Source: URNF01 sp045638005 (lineage in GTDB: Bacteria; Bacillota; Clostridia; Oscillospirales; Acutalibacteraceae). From it: a stretch of 64,000 bases of DNA. Positions 41,673 to 49,471 of this stretch are shown piece by piece (positions within the stretch are counted from its first letter, which is position 1; each line of letters opens with the position of its first letter). Location of the stretch: NCBI GenBank assembly GCA_045638005.1, contig JAZUAN010000059.1, forward strand, positions 11,250 through 75,249. The letters are read 5' to 3'. A program made the translations under genes and the position numbers. Below the pieces are notes generated by a model. The model ran no database searches. It was not told the DNA's origin and saw only the letters and a list, made by a program, of their open reading frames with translations.

Positions 41673-42116
41673 TCAAAACAGCGCATCTTCCGCTGCTGCC
41701 AATTTTTCATAAATGCGCACAAACGCTTTTGCATCCTCTTCACCAATCAGTCGGACAGCGCGATCTACGATTGCGAGCGAATGGTTATGCACCTCCATAA
41801 ACTCGGGCAATTTTTCGGCCGCAATCCGCACAAACACCGTGCGTCCATCGGTATCCCCCTTTGTCTTTTGGAGATAGCCTTGCTGCTCCAACGCATCCAC
41901 CGTACGGTTGACAAGGGATTTGAGCATGTGCGTTTTTTGGATGATCTCTTTGACCGCAATCTCCCCCACGCCATCCTTTTGGAATTGCTCATACGCATAC
42001 ATCAAAACGATCGCTTCGTTATAGGTAAGTCCCGAGGTCATACGGTTATTCTTAATCACACCGGTAAGTCCTACCCAAGCACGCAATATCTGCTCCCGCA
42101 AAGCCGCTTGTTCCAT
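41673..42116 (-). CDS. MarR family transcriptional regulator
   Basis: A 147-residue winged-helix regulator. The S-L-V-N-R-T-V-D-A-L-E-Q-Q-G-Y recognition segment and K-G-D-T-D-G-R-T-V-F-V wing are typical. ATG at 42116 follows GGAGGG. A dyad GTTTAC-TTT-GTGAAC (42137-42151) just inside its own promoter is a likely self-operator. Divergent from the threonine aldolase gene. FabT-like control of fatty-acid use would fit a DegV partner, but this is inference. Confidence 0.87.
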   Translation of the reverse strand: MEQAALREQILRAWVGLTGVIKNNRMTSGLTYNEAIVLMYAYEQFQKDGVGEIAVKEIIQKTHMLKSLVNRTVDALEQQGYLQKTKGDTDGRTVFVRIAAEKLPEFMEVHNHSLAIVDRAVRLIGEEDAKAFVRIYEKLAAAEDALF

Positions 42117-42136
42117 TGTATTCCCTCCGCTTAAAA

Positions 42137-42186
42137 GTTTACTTTGTGAACATTCTAACCATACCACACATCCGCTATCCTGTCAA
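42137..42186 (-). promoter_or_regulatory. marR-degV promoter with candidate operator
   Basis: Minus strand TTGACA (42186-42181), 17 bp, TATGGT (42163-42158). The dyad GTTCAC-AAA-GTAAAC (42151-42137) overlaps the predicted transcription start. Confidence 0.65.
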
Positions 42187-42210
42187 CCGTTTTTATGATT
42201 TGCACATCTC

Positions 42211-42239
42211 TTGACAGCATTAGTATGCACCGTTATAAT
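42211..42239 (+). promoter_or_regulatory. Threonine aldolase promoter (perfect consensus)
   Basis: TTGACA (42211-42216), 17 bp, TATAAT (42234-42239). Confidence 0.8.
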
Positions 42240-42285
42240 GGATATACTATACGTAATTCCATTGGGATTAAGGAGAGAATTTGCA

Positions 42286-43314
42286 TTGATACGTTTTAAC
42301 AATGACTACAACCGCGGTGCACATCCCGCAATCTTAGAGGCGCTGAGTCTGCACAACGGTGAGAGTTTTACCGGTTACGGTCTGGATCCGTTATGCAAAG
42401 CGGCTGCCGATGAAATCAAAAAACATCTAAACGGCGCAAATGCGGATGTTCATTTTCTGATTGGCGGTACACAGGTGAATTACACCGCGATCGCGGCGGC
42501 GCTGCGCCCCTATCAAAGTGTCATCTCTGCGGACAGCGGACATATTGCTGTACATGAGACAGGCGCTGTAGAAAATACCGGTCACAAAATCACCGCGTTA
42601 CCTCATGAGAACGGTAAAATCACCGCGGCGCAGATCGAAAGTGAGGCTGTCGCATATAAAGAAAGCGACCTTAAAGAGCACATTGTACAACCGAAAATGG
42701 TATACCTTTCTCAGCCCACAGAATGGGGCACTTTGTATACCTTAGAAGAATTGAAATCCATCAGCGCCGTGTGCAGAGCGTATGGGTTATATCTGTTTGT
42801 AGACGGTGCGCGCATGGCATACGCGCTCGCCGCGGGAGATGTTACGCTTGCTGACCTCGCAGAACTTTGTGACGCGTTTTACATCGGCGGCACAAAATGC
42901 GGCGCGCTGTTCGGCGAAGCGCTGGTGCTCACCCGCCCCGCTCTCAAAGAGCATTTCCGCGCGTATATGAAGCAAAACGGCGCGTTGCTTGCAAAAGGTT
43001 GGCTGCTCGGTTTGCAATTTTATACCCTCTTTAAGGATGGACTGTACTTTGAAATCGGCAAAAATGCGATAGCATACGCCAAAGAGATCAAAGCAGCCTT
43101 TATGGCAAAGGGCATTCCGCTATATATCGACAGCCCCACCAACCAACAGTTTTTTATGTTGGAGCACACACAGCTGGCAATACTCGCTGAGAATTTCACA
43201 TTTGAGGATAACGGCAAAGTGGATGATACTCACACCTGCGTGCGTTTCTGCACAAGCTGGAGTACCACTCGTGCTGAGGTGGACGCTTTACTTACCGCCA
43301 TTGCCGCTTTATAA
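42286..43314 (+). CDS. Low-specificity threonine aldolase-like PLP enzyme
   Basis: PLP enzyme of 342 residues of the beta-eliminating lyase/threonine aldolase family; would split threonine into glycine and acetaldehyde. Motifs are G-G-T-Q-V-N near residue 63, H-E-T-G-A, D-G-A-R and the PLP lysine K204 in G-G-T-K-C-G. The start is TTG at 42286, since AAGGAG lies ten bases before it and no ATG or GTG lies at a suitable place; the longer frame would begin upstream of the transcription start. Confidence 0.88.
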   Translation: MIRFNNDYNRGAHPAILEALSLHNGESFTGYGLDPLCKAAADEIKKHLNGANADVHFLIGGTQVNYTAIAAALRPYQSVISADSGHIAVHETGAVENTGHKITALPHENGKITAAQIESEAVAYKESDLKEHIVQPKMVYLSQPTEWGTLYTLEELKSISAVCRAYGLYLFVDGARMAYALAAGDVTLADLAELCDAFYIGGTKCGALFGEALVLTRPALKEHFRAYMKQNGALLAKGWLLGLQFYTLFKDGLYFEIGKNAIAYAKEIKAAFMAKGIPLYIDSPTNQQFFMLEHTQLAILAENFTFEDNGKVDDTHTCVRFCTSWSTTRAEVDALLTAIAAL

Positions 43315-43316
43315 AT

Positions 43317-43349
43317 AAAAGCACCTGCGCTTAAAGCGTAGGTGCTTTT
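43317..43349. terminator. Bidirectional terminator
   Basis: AAAAGCACCTGCGCT (43317-43331), loop TAA, AGCGTAGGTGCTTTT (43335-43349), between convergent genes. Confidence 0.85.
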
Positions 43350-43351
43350 CA

Positions 43352-44155
43352 TTACTGCTCTTTTTTTAGTTGCGGAATGAACTGTGCGGCGAATTTGCCC
43401 TTGCCGCGGTTTTTTACATAGAAAAAGCCGATTACGCTGAATATGGCGGCGCCGATGAAGTTTACAAACATGTCCTTCATAGTATCATGAAGACCGATAT
43501 CCAGATAGCCGCCAAGTTCCAGCAACCTTCCGTTTATAACCACTTCACCGATACCGTCCACCGTGATGGGGATGTTACTTTTGGTGGCATCCAACATAAC
43601 GGTGGTGATGGAATGTATCACCGTATCCTTTTGCATATCGGTGTGCAAAAGCATATCCACGCCCCACTCGAAAAACTCCCAGAAAACACCGATGGTCATG
43701 GAAAAGCAGAACGCAACGATCGCCAGAAACAGCGGGGACAGGGTGAATTTTACACGCTCGTTGCGGTTTAAAATATCCACCAACGCGAACCCCACCGCAG
43801 CAAACAAAAAGCCGTTTATGGTATGCAACATGGTATCCCAAAACGGATATTTGATGTAAAAGCTGTTCATCTCACCCAATATCTCCGCCGCGAAAATGAA
43901 CAGCAAAATAATCACTTCAAGCGCAGAAGGCAGCGATATCCCGAGATTTTTCTCCAAAAATGCCGGTACCAAAAACAAAACGAGTGACAGCGTGCAGACA
44001 AAGAGATTTTCATAATCCCCACGAATAAGCGACAGCACCATGGCAACGATCACGATCGCGCGCAGGATAACGTATACCGCAAAGGTTACTTTATGCGCTT
44101 TGATCTCGGATTTTAGATCACGCCATATCATACGCTTTTCTTTCTTTTCTTTCAT
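43352..44155 (-). CDS. Polytopic membrane protein, YjdF-like
   Basis: A 267-residue protein with a basic cytoplasmic N-terminus and about six to seven hydrophobic helices. The W-D-T-M-L-H-T-I-N-G-F and G-V-F-W-E-F-F-E-W-G-V-D motifs and the late G-L-H-D-T-M-K-D-M segment fit the YjdF/DUF2238-type family; function unknown. ATG at 44155 is preceded by GGGAGG with 7-nt spacing. Own promoter TTGACT-16-TACTAT. Confidence 0.7.
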   Translation of the reverse strand: MKEKKEKRMIWRDLKSEIKAHKVTFAVYVILRAIVIVAMVLSLIRGDYENLFVCTLSLVLFLVPAFLEKNLGISLPSALEVIILLFIFAAEILGEMNSFYIKYPFWDTMLHTINGFLFAAVGFALVDILNRNERVKFTLSPLFLAIVAFCFSMTIGVFWEFFEWGVDMLLHTDMQKDTVIHSITTVMLDATKSNIPITVDGIGEVVINGRLLELGGYLDIGLHDTMKDMFVNFIGAAIFSVIGFFYVKNRGKGKFAAQFIPQLKKEQ

Positions 44156-44177
44156 GTTTTTGCCTCCCTGCCATTCC

Positions 44178-44205
44178 ATAGTAGCATCCGCAAAACAAAA
44201 GTCAA
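44178..44205 (-). promoter_or_regulatory. Promoter of the YjdF-like gene
   Basis: Minus strand TTGACT (44205-44200), 16 bp, TACTAT (44183-44178). Confidence 0.5.
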
Positions 44206-44305
44206 GATTTTAGCCTAAAACTTTACTGTTTAGTAACAAATGCTCTTGGAATTTCAGACGTTTTATGCTACTATAATACTATTCTGTAATAAAGGTCGTG
44301 TATGC

Positions 44306-44875
44306 ATGTCCATCATTGAATTATTACTGCTTGCAATCGGACTTTCCATGGATGCATTTGCCGTCGCCATTTGTAAAGGTCTTGCCATGCAAAAGGCTAC
44401 CCTTAAAAATGCATGTACCGTCGGTGGTTGGTTCGGTGGATTTCAGGCGTTAATGCCCTGTATTGGATATTTTTTGGTCAAAATGTTTGAAAAATACATC
44501 AACGCCTTTGACCATTGGATCGCGTTTATCCTACTCGCCTTCATCGGCATCGGTATGATTAAAGAGGCGTTCGACTGTGAGGAGTGCGCGGATGCTTCCC
44601 TTGCACCCCGCGTCATGTTCACCATGGCGGTTGCCACTTCCATTGACGCATTGGCAGCGGGTGCAACCTTGATCGTCATTCCGACCTTAGGCAAGGTCCT
44701 GTTTACCGTGCTCGCGATTGGTGTTATCACCTTTACCCTTTCCGCTATCGGTGTAAAAATCGGTAATTTCTTCGGTACCCGTTGGCGCAAAGGTGCCTCT
44801 ATTGCGGGTGGTGTCATTCTCATTTTGCTGGGCACCAAAATTCTACTCGAACATCTTGAAATTATTTCCTTATAA
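44306..44875 (+). CDS. mntP: Manganese efflux pump MntP
   Basis: A 189-residue membrane protein with six helices in two related halves, each with an acidic motif: G-L-S-M-D-A-F-A-V-A near the start and A-T-S-I-D-A-L-A-A-G in the second half. This is the MntP signature for Mn(II) export. ATG at 44306 behind AAAGG. The leader is short, with no Mn-sensing yybP-ykoY element. Confidence 0.92.
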   Translation: MSIIELLLLAIGLSMDAFAVAICKGLAMQKATLKNACTVGGWFGGFQALMPCIGYFLVKMFEKYINAFDHWIAFILLAFIGIGMIKEAFDCEECADASLAPRVMFTMAVATSIDALAAGATLIVIPTLGKVLFTVLAIGVITFTLSAIGVKIGNFFGTRWRKGASIAGGVILILLGTKILLEHLEIISL

Positions 44876-44886
44876 GGAGGGTCACT

Positions 44887-46231
44887 ATGTATGCACCCTT
44901 CAAAAAAGCGTTACCCGTTTGGGCAGACGGCATGCAGTAAGAGCGCCTTGTTACCCTCGGTCTGCACACCACTCTGATAGGTGGCGCTTACACACTGCGT
45001 ATCGCTTGCGCAGGTTTTTACCGTCTGTTTGTCAATGACGTATTCACCTACTACGGCCCTGCGCGTTGCGCGGAAGGGTTTTATCGTGTAGATGAACTGC
45101 CGCTTGATCTGAAATATGCCAAATTGGTTGTTACTAACGGTGCGTTTGCGATTGACAATTTGCGCATCACTGCACTGGTTTGTCCGCAACCCATCACCGC
45201 GAAATACGAGGGTAACGATCCCCAAGTAGCGGCGGTGTTCGAAGCGGCAAAGGAAAGTTTTATCCAGAACAGTTCCGACCTATTTATGGATTGTCCCACC
45301 CGCGAACGTGCAGGTTGGCTGTGCGATAGTTTCTTCACCGCGCGCGGAGAGAGAATTCACGGGCGAAAACATTATTGAGTATAACTATTTAGAGAACTAT
45401 CTGTTGCCCGAGAAATTCAGAGATATGCCGCACGGCATGGTGCCGATGTGCTATCCTTCCGACCATTACAACGGCTCTTTCATCCCTAACTGGGCGATGT
45501 GGCTGGTGGTCGAACTGGAAGACCGCTTGCATCGCGTCGGCGACCGCGACTTTATTCTCGCATTCCGCAAACGCGTGTATGATCTCATCGATTGGTGCAA
45601 ACAATACGAAAATGCGGACGGTTTGCTCGAAAAACTGCCCGGCTGGATTTTTGTGGAATGGTCGATGGCAAACGAATTGGTGCAGGACATCAACTTCCCC
45701 ACCAACATGATGTACGCCCGTATGCTGGACGCGGCGGCGAATATCTTTGAGGATGAGGCGCTCGCCAAAAAGGCCGCCGCGCTCAAAGAAACCATCCGCA
45801 CCCGCTCGTTTGACGGTACCTTCTTCGTGGATAACGAGGTGTATGAAGGCGATACCCCCGTATCGACGGGTGAACGCACCGAGGCATGCCAGTATTATGC
45901 ATTCTTTACCGGTGTTGCCACTCCCGAAACCTATCCCGAACTGTGGAAAACGATGGTGGAGGATTTCGGTCCCGATCGTGAGAAAACGGGCAAATATCCC
46001 GAGATCTATCCTGCCAATGCGTTTATCGGCAACTATCTGCGCTTGATGTTGCTGGAAGAGAATGGGTTGTATGCGCAAATGCTGGCTGAGATCAAAGGGT
46101 ATTTCTACTACATGGCAGAACGTACCGGCACCCTGTGGGAGCACATCAGTACACAGGCGAGCTGTATCCACGGATTTGCTTCCTACGCGATGCATTTCAT
46201 CCGTGTGGCAGAAGAAAACGTAAAGGAGTAA
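44887..46231 (+). pseudogene. Broken GH78-like alpha-L-rhamnosidase
   Basis: Starts well (AAGGAGG, ATG 44887) but codon 18 is a TAA stop (44938) within an otherwise open frame V-W-A-D-G-M-Q-stop-E-R-L-V-T-L-G. The frame then runs to M-D-C-P-T-R-E-R-A-G-W and shifts at a CG-repeat (about 45339-45346); the next frame continues E-F-T-G-E-N-I-I-E-Y to the end at 46231. These are landmarks of the six-hairpin catalytic domain of GH78-like rhamnosidases. The remnant is also much shorter than normal members, so an internal deletion is likely. Two independent lesions make it a pseudogene. Confidence 0.85.
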
Positions 46232-46236
46232 TCCAT

Positions 46237-46437
46237 ATGGCGGTTCGACTCAACGAAGATAAAGAAATTGTCGCACGTATCAAAGCAGGGCTCAAAGCCA
46301 AAGACGGCTACTGCCCTTGCCGTCTGCCCAAAACCGACGAATTCAAATGCATCTGCAAAGAATTCCGAGAGCAGATCGCCGACCCCGAGTTCGAAGGATA
46401 CTGCCATTGCATGCTGTATTATAAGTCAAAGGATTGA
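46237..46437 (+). CDS. Ferredoxin-thioredoxin reductase catalytic-like protein
   Basis: A 66-residue protein with seven cysteines in the order CPC, C-I-C, then C-H-C (residues 26-58). This matches the catalytic subunit of ferredoxin:thioredoxin reductase, which holds a 4Fe-4S cluster next to a redox disulfide. It is shorter than the classical subunit (about 110), a mini-form found in anaerobic Clostridia. No variable-subunit gene is nearby. It would pass electrons from ferredoxin to thiol proteins. RBS AAAGGAG; co-directional with the HAD gene 5 bp downstream. Confidence 0.82.
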   Translation: MAVRLNEDKEIVARIKAGLKAKDGYCPCRLPKTDEFKCICKEFREQIADPEFEGYCHCMLYYKSKD

Positions 46438-46442
46438 TACCA

Positions 46443-47264
46443 ATGCCCGATTTTTCCATCGTCGCCAGCGACCTTGATGGCACCTTGTTGCTCCATGATA
46501 TGTCGCTGAGTGCAGAAAACGATGCCGCCATTACCGCGATGGCCGAGAAAGGCGTACAGTTTGCCCCTGCTTCGGGCAGAACGCTGTGTGAAATGCCCGA
46601 AGCGGTGATCAACCACCCCAAAATTCGCTATTACATCTATTCAAACGGTGCGGCTATCTGGGATAAGCAGACCGATACCCACACGTATTTATGTATGCCC
46701 CGCGCGGCTTCTAATGCCGTTTTGGATATGCTCTGTGAATACGATTGTCATATCACCGTACGACAAGGCGGCAGGTCGTATGCGGATGCTGCCATGCATA
46801 CGGATGCTGACTACACACGGTATCAGATATGTAGCGCACACCATGATGTGCTTGAGCGATACGCAGATTTCAAAGAGGATTTTATCGATTTTGCGTACAC
46901 ACTGGATAACGTTGAATGTTACGCCGTGTTTTTCCCTGACGACGATAAATTGGCGGAATGTAAAGAGCGTGTCGATGCGCTGGACGGAGTTTCGGTTGCT
47001 TGGTCTTGGCCGCATTGTTTTGAGATCTTCTCGGTAAATGCAGGCAAAGGATTTGCACTCCAAAAGTTGGCGGAAATGCGGCAAGTACCGTTTGATGCCA
47101 CCATTGCAGTGGGTGACAGCGGCAATGATATGTCTATGGTGAAAGCCGCAGGTCTCGGTCTTGCCACTCAAAACGCCTGTGATACACTCAAAGAGGCCGC
47201 TGATAAGGTTATTTGCAGTAATACCGAACACGTGGCAGAATACATTTTTAAACACTATTTATAA
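46443..47264 (+). CDS. HAD family hydrolase, Cof-type
   Basis: A 273-residue Cof/YidA-like phosphatase: motif I DLDGTLL with nucleophile Asp near residue 9, motif II S-G-R, Lys motif and motif IV G-D-S-G-N-D-M near residue 221, with a C2B cap between. Acts on small phosphorylated metabolites; substrate unknown. ATG at 46443; upstream AAAGGATTG. Confidence 0.9.
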   Translation: MPDFSIVASDLDGTLLLHDMSLSAENDAAITAMAEKGVQFAPASGRTLCEMPEAVINHPKIRYYIYSNGAAIWDKQTDTHTYLCMPRAASNAVLDMLCEYDCHITVRQGGRSYADAAMHTDADYTRYQICSAHHDVLERYADFKEDFIDFAYTLDNVECYAVFFPDDDKLAECKERVDALDGVSVAWSWPHCFEIFSVNAGKGFALQKLAEMRQVPFDATIAVGDSGNDMSMVKAAGLGLATQNACDTLKEAADKVICSNTEHVAEYIFKHYL

Positions 47265-47266
47265 GC

Positions 47267-47303
47267 AAAAAGACGATTTCGGACTATCCGAAATCGTCTT
47301 TTT
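47267..47303. terminator. Bidirectional terminator
   Basis: AAAAAGACGATTTCGG (47267-47282), loop ACTAT, CCGAAATCGTCTTTTT (47288-47303), between convergent genes. Confidence 0.85.
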
Positions 47304-48484
47304 TATTTTCTGTCTGCTGTTGCTTTCAAACCCACAAAGCGGAGCGCGTCCTGTCGGTTGGCAATGTCCTCCACCGACACCGCTTGCATATTGCGGTACC
47401 GATGCGCTACGTGTCGCGGACGCAAAATCCCCGCCGTCACCCAACGCACGGGCCACATAAGCGGCGTGAGCACAGGGGCTTTTTTGAGGAAGGGGTATTT
47501 GAGCGCCATATCCCTATAACATGGGAAGATGAGTCTCCAAGCATAGTTCAGTTTAGCTGTTTTGGCAGAACCGCTTGCCGCGCGTTCCGCATTGGCAGTA
47601 CGATGTGCCTCAGGAGTACCGTACACGCCACTGCTCCATACCTGCTGTAAAATAAACGCAACCTTTTCGGTCATCTCACCATTTTCAAGCCAAGCTGCGA
47701 TCACATCCAGAATGTTGTGATAAAATTCCAGCATGTGCAATGCTTTGAGCTGCTGTTCAATATACGCTATGTCATGGAGCTTCCCGCTGCGCAGATACAT
47801 CGCAATGTCTGTAAGATGGCGCAAACCAACCCCGCCGCCGCGATAATGCTTCGCAAAGTGTACAAAGACGTATAAAAACTGATCTTCAAAGGATAGGACG
47901 TGCCGATGGGTATCGCCTACACGTTGCGCCTTATCCCAACCGTCTCCAAAGATAGGGAAAAAGTCGGTTTCATAGCTTGCAAACAACGCCTTGTGCAGTT
48001 CAAGATACAAAATACCCGGCTTTTTCCAGTTGTATTCATGAGCGCTTTCCAATTCGAAGGTAAACCCTTGTTCTTGGAGTGTCTTCTCTATGAGCGGGTA
48101 TTGCTCCACACGGATGAGAATATCCACATCCCCCATGGTGCGCATGTCTGCGCTGGGATATAAATCCCGCAAGGTCATGCCTTTGAGCGGCAGATAGTCA
48201 ATACCGGCATTCTCAAAAGCGGCACAAACAGCCTCCGCTTCTGCGATCTGATTTTCGGTTATGAAAATTCTTTGCCCCACCGTGCGCAGCAGCGTGCGCA
48301 TTTCGGGATCGTTTTTATCCTTGCCGGCAGCGCGCGCACCGTAAAACAACATGTTTTCGATACCATGGCGCCCTGCCTCGGCTGTAAGAGCAGGCAAATC
48401 CAGCGGTGTATCCAATTTCACCGACTGCTCATTGAGCGCGCCGCGTAACACCGTCAACATTTGTTCTTTGAGTGCTGCTTGCAT
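47303..48484 (-). CDS. Nucleotidyltransferase family protein (NTP_transf_5-like)
   Basis: A 393-residue protein with the core L-P-L-K-G-M-T-L-R-D-L-Y and M-R-T-M-G-D-V-D-I-L-I, the nucleotidyltransferase pattern of the PF14907-type family, followed by helices with H-F-A-K-H-Y. Such proteins are often near polysaccharide or lasso-peptide genes, but here the gene stands alone; role unknown. ATG at 48484 with GGCGGTGTGACC upstream. Confidence 0.8.
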   Translation of the reverse strand: MQAALKEQMLTVLRGALNEQSVKLDTPLDLPALTAEAGRHGIENMLFYGARAAGKDKNDPEMRTLLRTVGQRIFITENQIAEAEAVCAAFENAGIDYLPLKGMTLRDLYPSADMRTMGDVDILIRVEQYPLIEKTLQEQGFTFELESAHEYNWKKPGILYLELHKALFASYETDFFPIFGDGWDKAQRVGDTHRHVLSFEDQFLYVFVHFAKHYRGGGVGLRHLTDIAMYLRSGKLHDIAYIEQQLKALHMLEFYHNILDVIAAWLENGEMTEKVAFILQQVWSSGVYGTPEAHRTANAERAASGSAKTAKLNYAWRLIFPCYRDMALKYPFLKKAPVLTPLMWPVRWVTAGILRPRHVAHRYRNMQAVSVEDIANRQDALRFVGLKATADRK

Positions 48485-48554
48485 GGTCACACCGCCTTTC
48501 AAAAAAGATTACCATATCATTATCTCTAATTTTAATATAAATGTCAAGAGAATA

Positions 48555-48583
48555 TTGACAGCATTATACATACATAGTATACT
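48555..48583 (+). promoter_or_regulatory. pnuC promoter
   Basis: TTGACA (48555-48560), 17 bp, TATACT (48578-48583). Predicts a leader of about 110 nt before pnuC. Confidence 0.75.
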
Positions 48584-48589
48584 AAATAA

Positions 48590-48701
48590 AATTCATATAG
48601 TTGATTGCCACCGGGTAACATCCGTACATGCATCGTTAGGTCTTAGAAGATGCGTGTAAGGGATGTTTTTTGTTTATGTAGTGAATTTTTCGGGAGGTTT
48701 T
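48590..48701 (+). ncRNA. Structured pnuC leader, candidate riboswitch or attenuator
   Basis: The leader contains a long hairpin: AACATCC (48617-48623) pairs with GGATGTT (48661-48667), and inside it TACATGCATC (48625-48634) pairs with GATGCGTGTA (48649-48658). It ends in a T-run to 48671, so it reads as an intrinsic terminator located before the ribosome binding site CGGGAGG. A terminator between promoter and gene implies conditional read-through. I do not recognise a known aptamer consensus in the 5' part. Confidence 0.5.
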
Positions 48702-49397
48702 ATGAAACTCAGAAATCCGTTTAAGGGGCTCACAAAATTCGAGCGGGGATTGTGGATCTGTTCCATGACCATTGTGCTGATAGCAGGGTTGTTTGGTGGT
48801 GCGAACTCCACCCTTTCGCTTATTGCCTCCCTCATTGGCGTCACTTCGCTGATATTTGCCGCACGCGGGGATGTGTTCGGTCCCATATTGATGGTGCTGT
48901 TTGCTGTTTTGTACGGTATTGTCTCTTACACCTTTCGCTATTACGGTGAGATCATCACCTATCTTGGCATGTCAGCACCTATCTCACTCGCGGCGGTATA
49001 TAGTTGGCTGAAACACCCGCACAAGCGCGGCGAAGTAAAGATCGCAAATATAACCCGCAAACAATGCATGATCATGCTGATAGTAACCGTCGTTGTCACC
49101 ACTGCTTTCTATTTCATTCTGGATATACTGCGTACACCCAATATAGTGTTCAGTACCATTTCTATTGCCACCAGTTTTCTTGCCGCTTATCTCACCGTTT
49201 TACGGCATCCCGCATACGCGCTTTCCTATGCCGCCAATGATGTAGTGCTCATTGTTCTGTGGGTGCTGGCGTCTTTCGATAACCCCTCTTATCTCGCCAT
49301 GGTGGTCTGCTTTGCAGTATTCCTCTTTAATGACCTTTACGGTTTCATCAATTGGAAAAGAATGAAGGAAAAACAGAAAACAAGTATGGATTTATAG
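48702..49397 (+). CDS. pnuC: Nicotinamide riboside transporter PnuC
   Basis: A 231-residue membrane protein with about seven helices. The C-terminal F-N-D-L-Y-G-F-I-N-W-K-R-M motif is the PnuC hallmark. PnuC takes up nicotinamide riboside by facilitated diffusion for NAD synthesis; related PnuT and PnuX/RibM carry thiamine or riboflavin, so the substrate is likely but not certain. ATG at 48702 behind CGGGAGG. Confidence 0.9.
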   Translation: MKLRNPFKGLTKFERGLWICSMTIVLIAGLFGGANSTLSLIASLIGVTSLIFAARGDVFGPILMVLFAVLYGIVSYTFRYYGEIITYLGMSAPISLAAVYSWLKHPHKRGEVKIANITRKQCMIMLIVTVVVTTAFYFILDILRTPNIVFSTISIATSFLAAYLTVLRHPAYALSYAANDVVLIVLWVLASFDNPSYLAMVVCFAVFLFNDLYGFINWKRMKEKQKTSMDL

Positions 49398-49402
49398 TAA
49401 CA

Positions 49403-49440
49403 AAAAAACTCCCTATCGCGTGAGCGATAGGGAGTTTTTT
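49403..49440. terminator. Bidirectional terminator pnuC / tuf
   Basis: AAAAAACTCCCTATCGC (49403-49419), loop GTGA, GCGATAGGGAGTTTTTT (49424-49440). Closes both pnuC and the minus-strand rpo/str gene run. Confidence 0.9.
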
Positions 49441-49471
49441 ATTACTAGATCCGATCTAAGATCAGCTATAA

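Noticed and set aside
44206..44305. Manganese riboswitch (yybP-ykoY) before mntP
   Set aside because: The short upstream region shows neither the paired loops nor the conserved purine-rich core.
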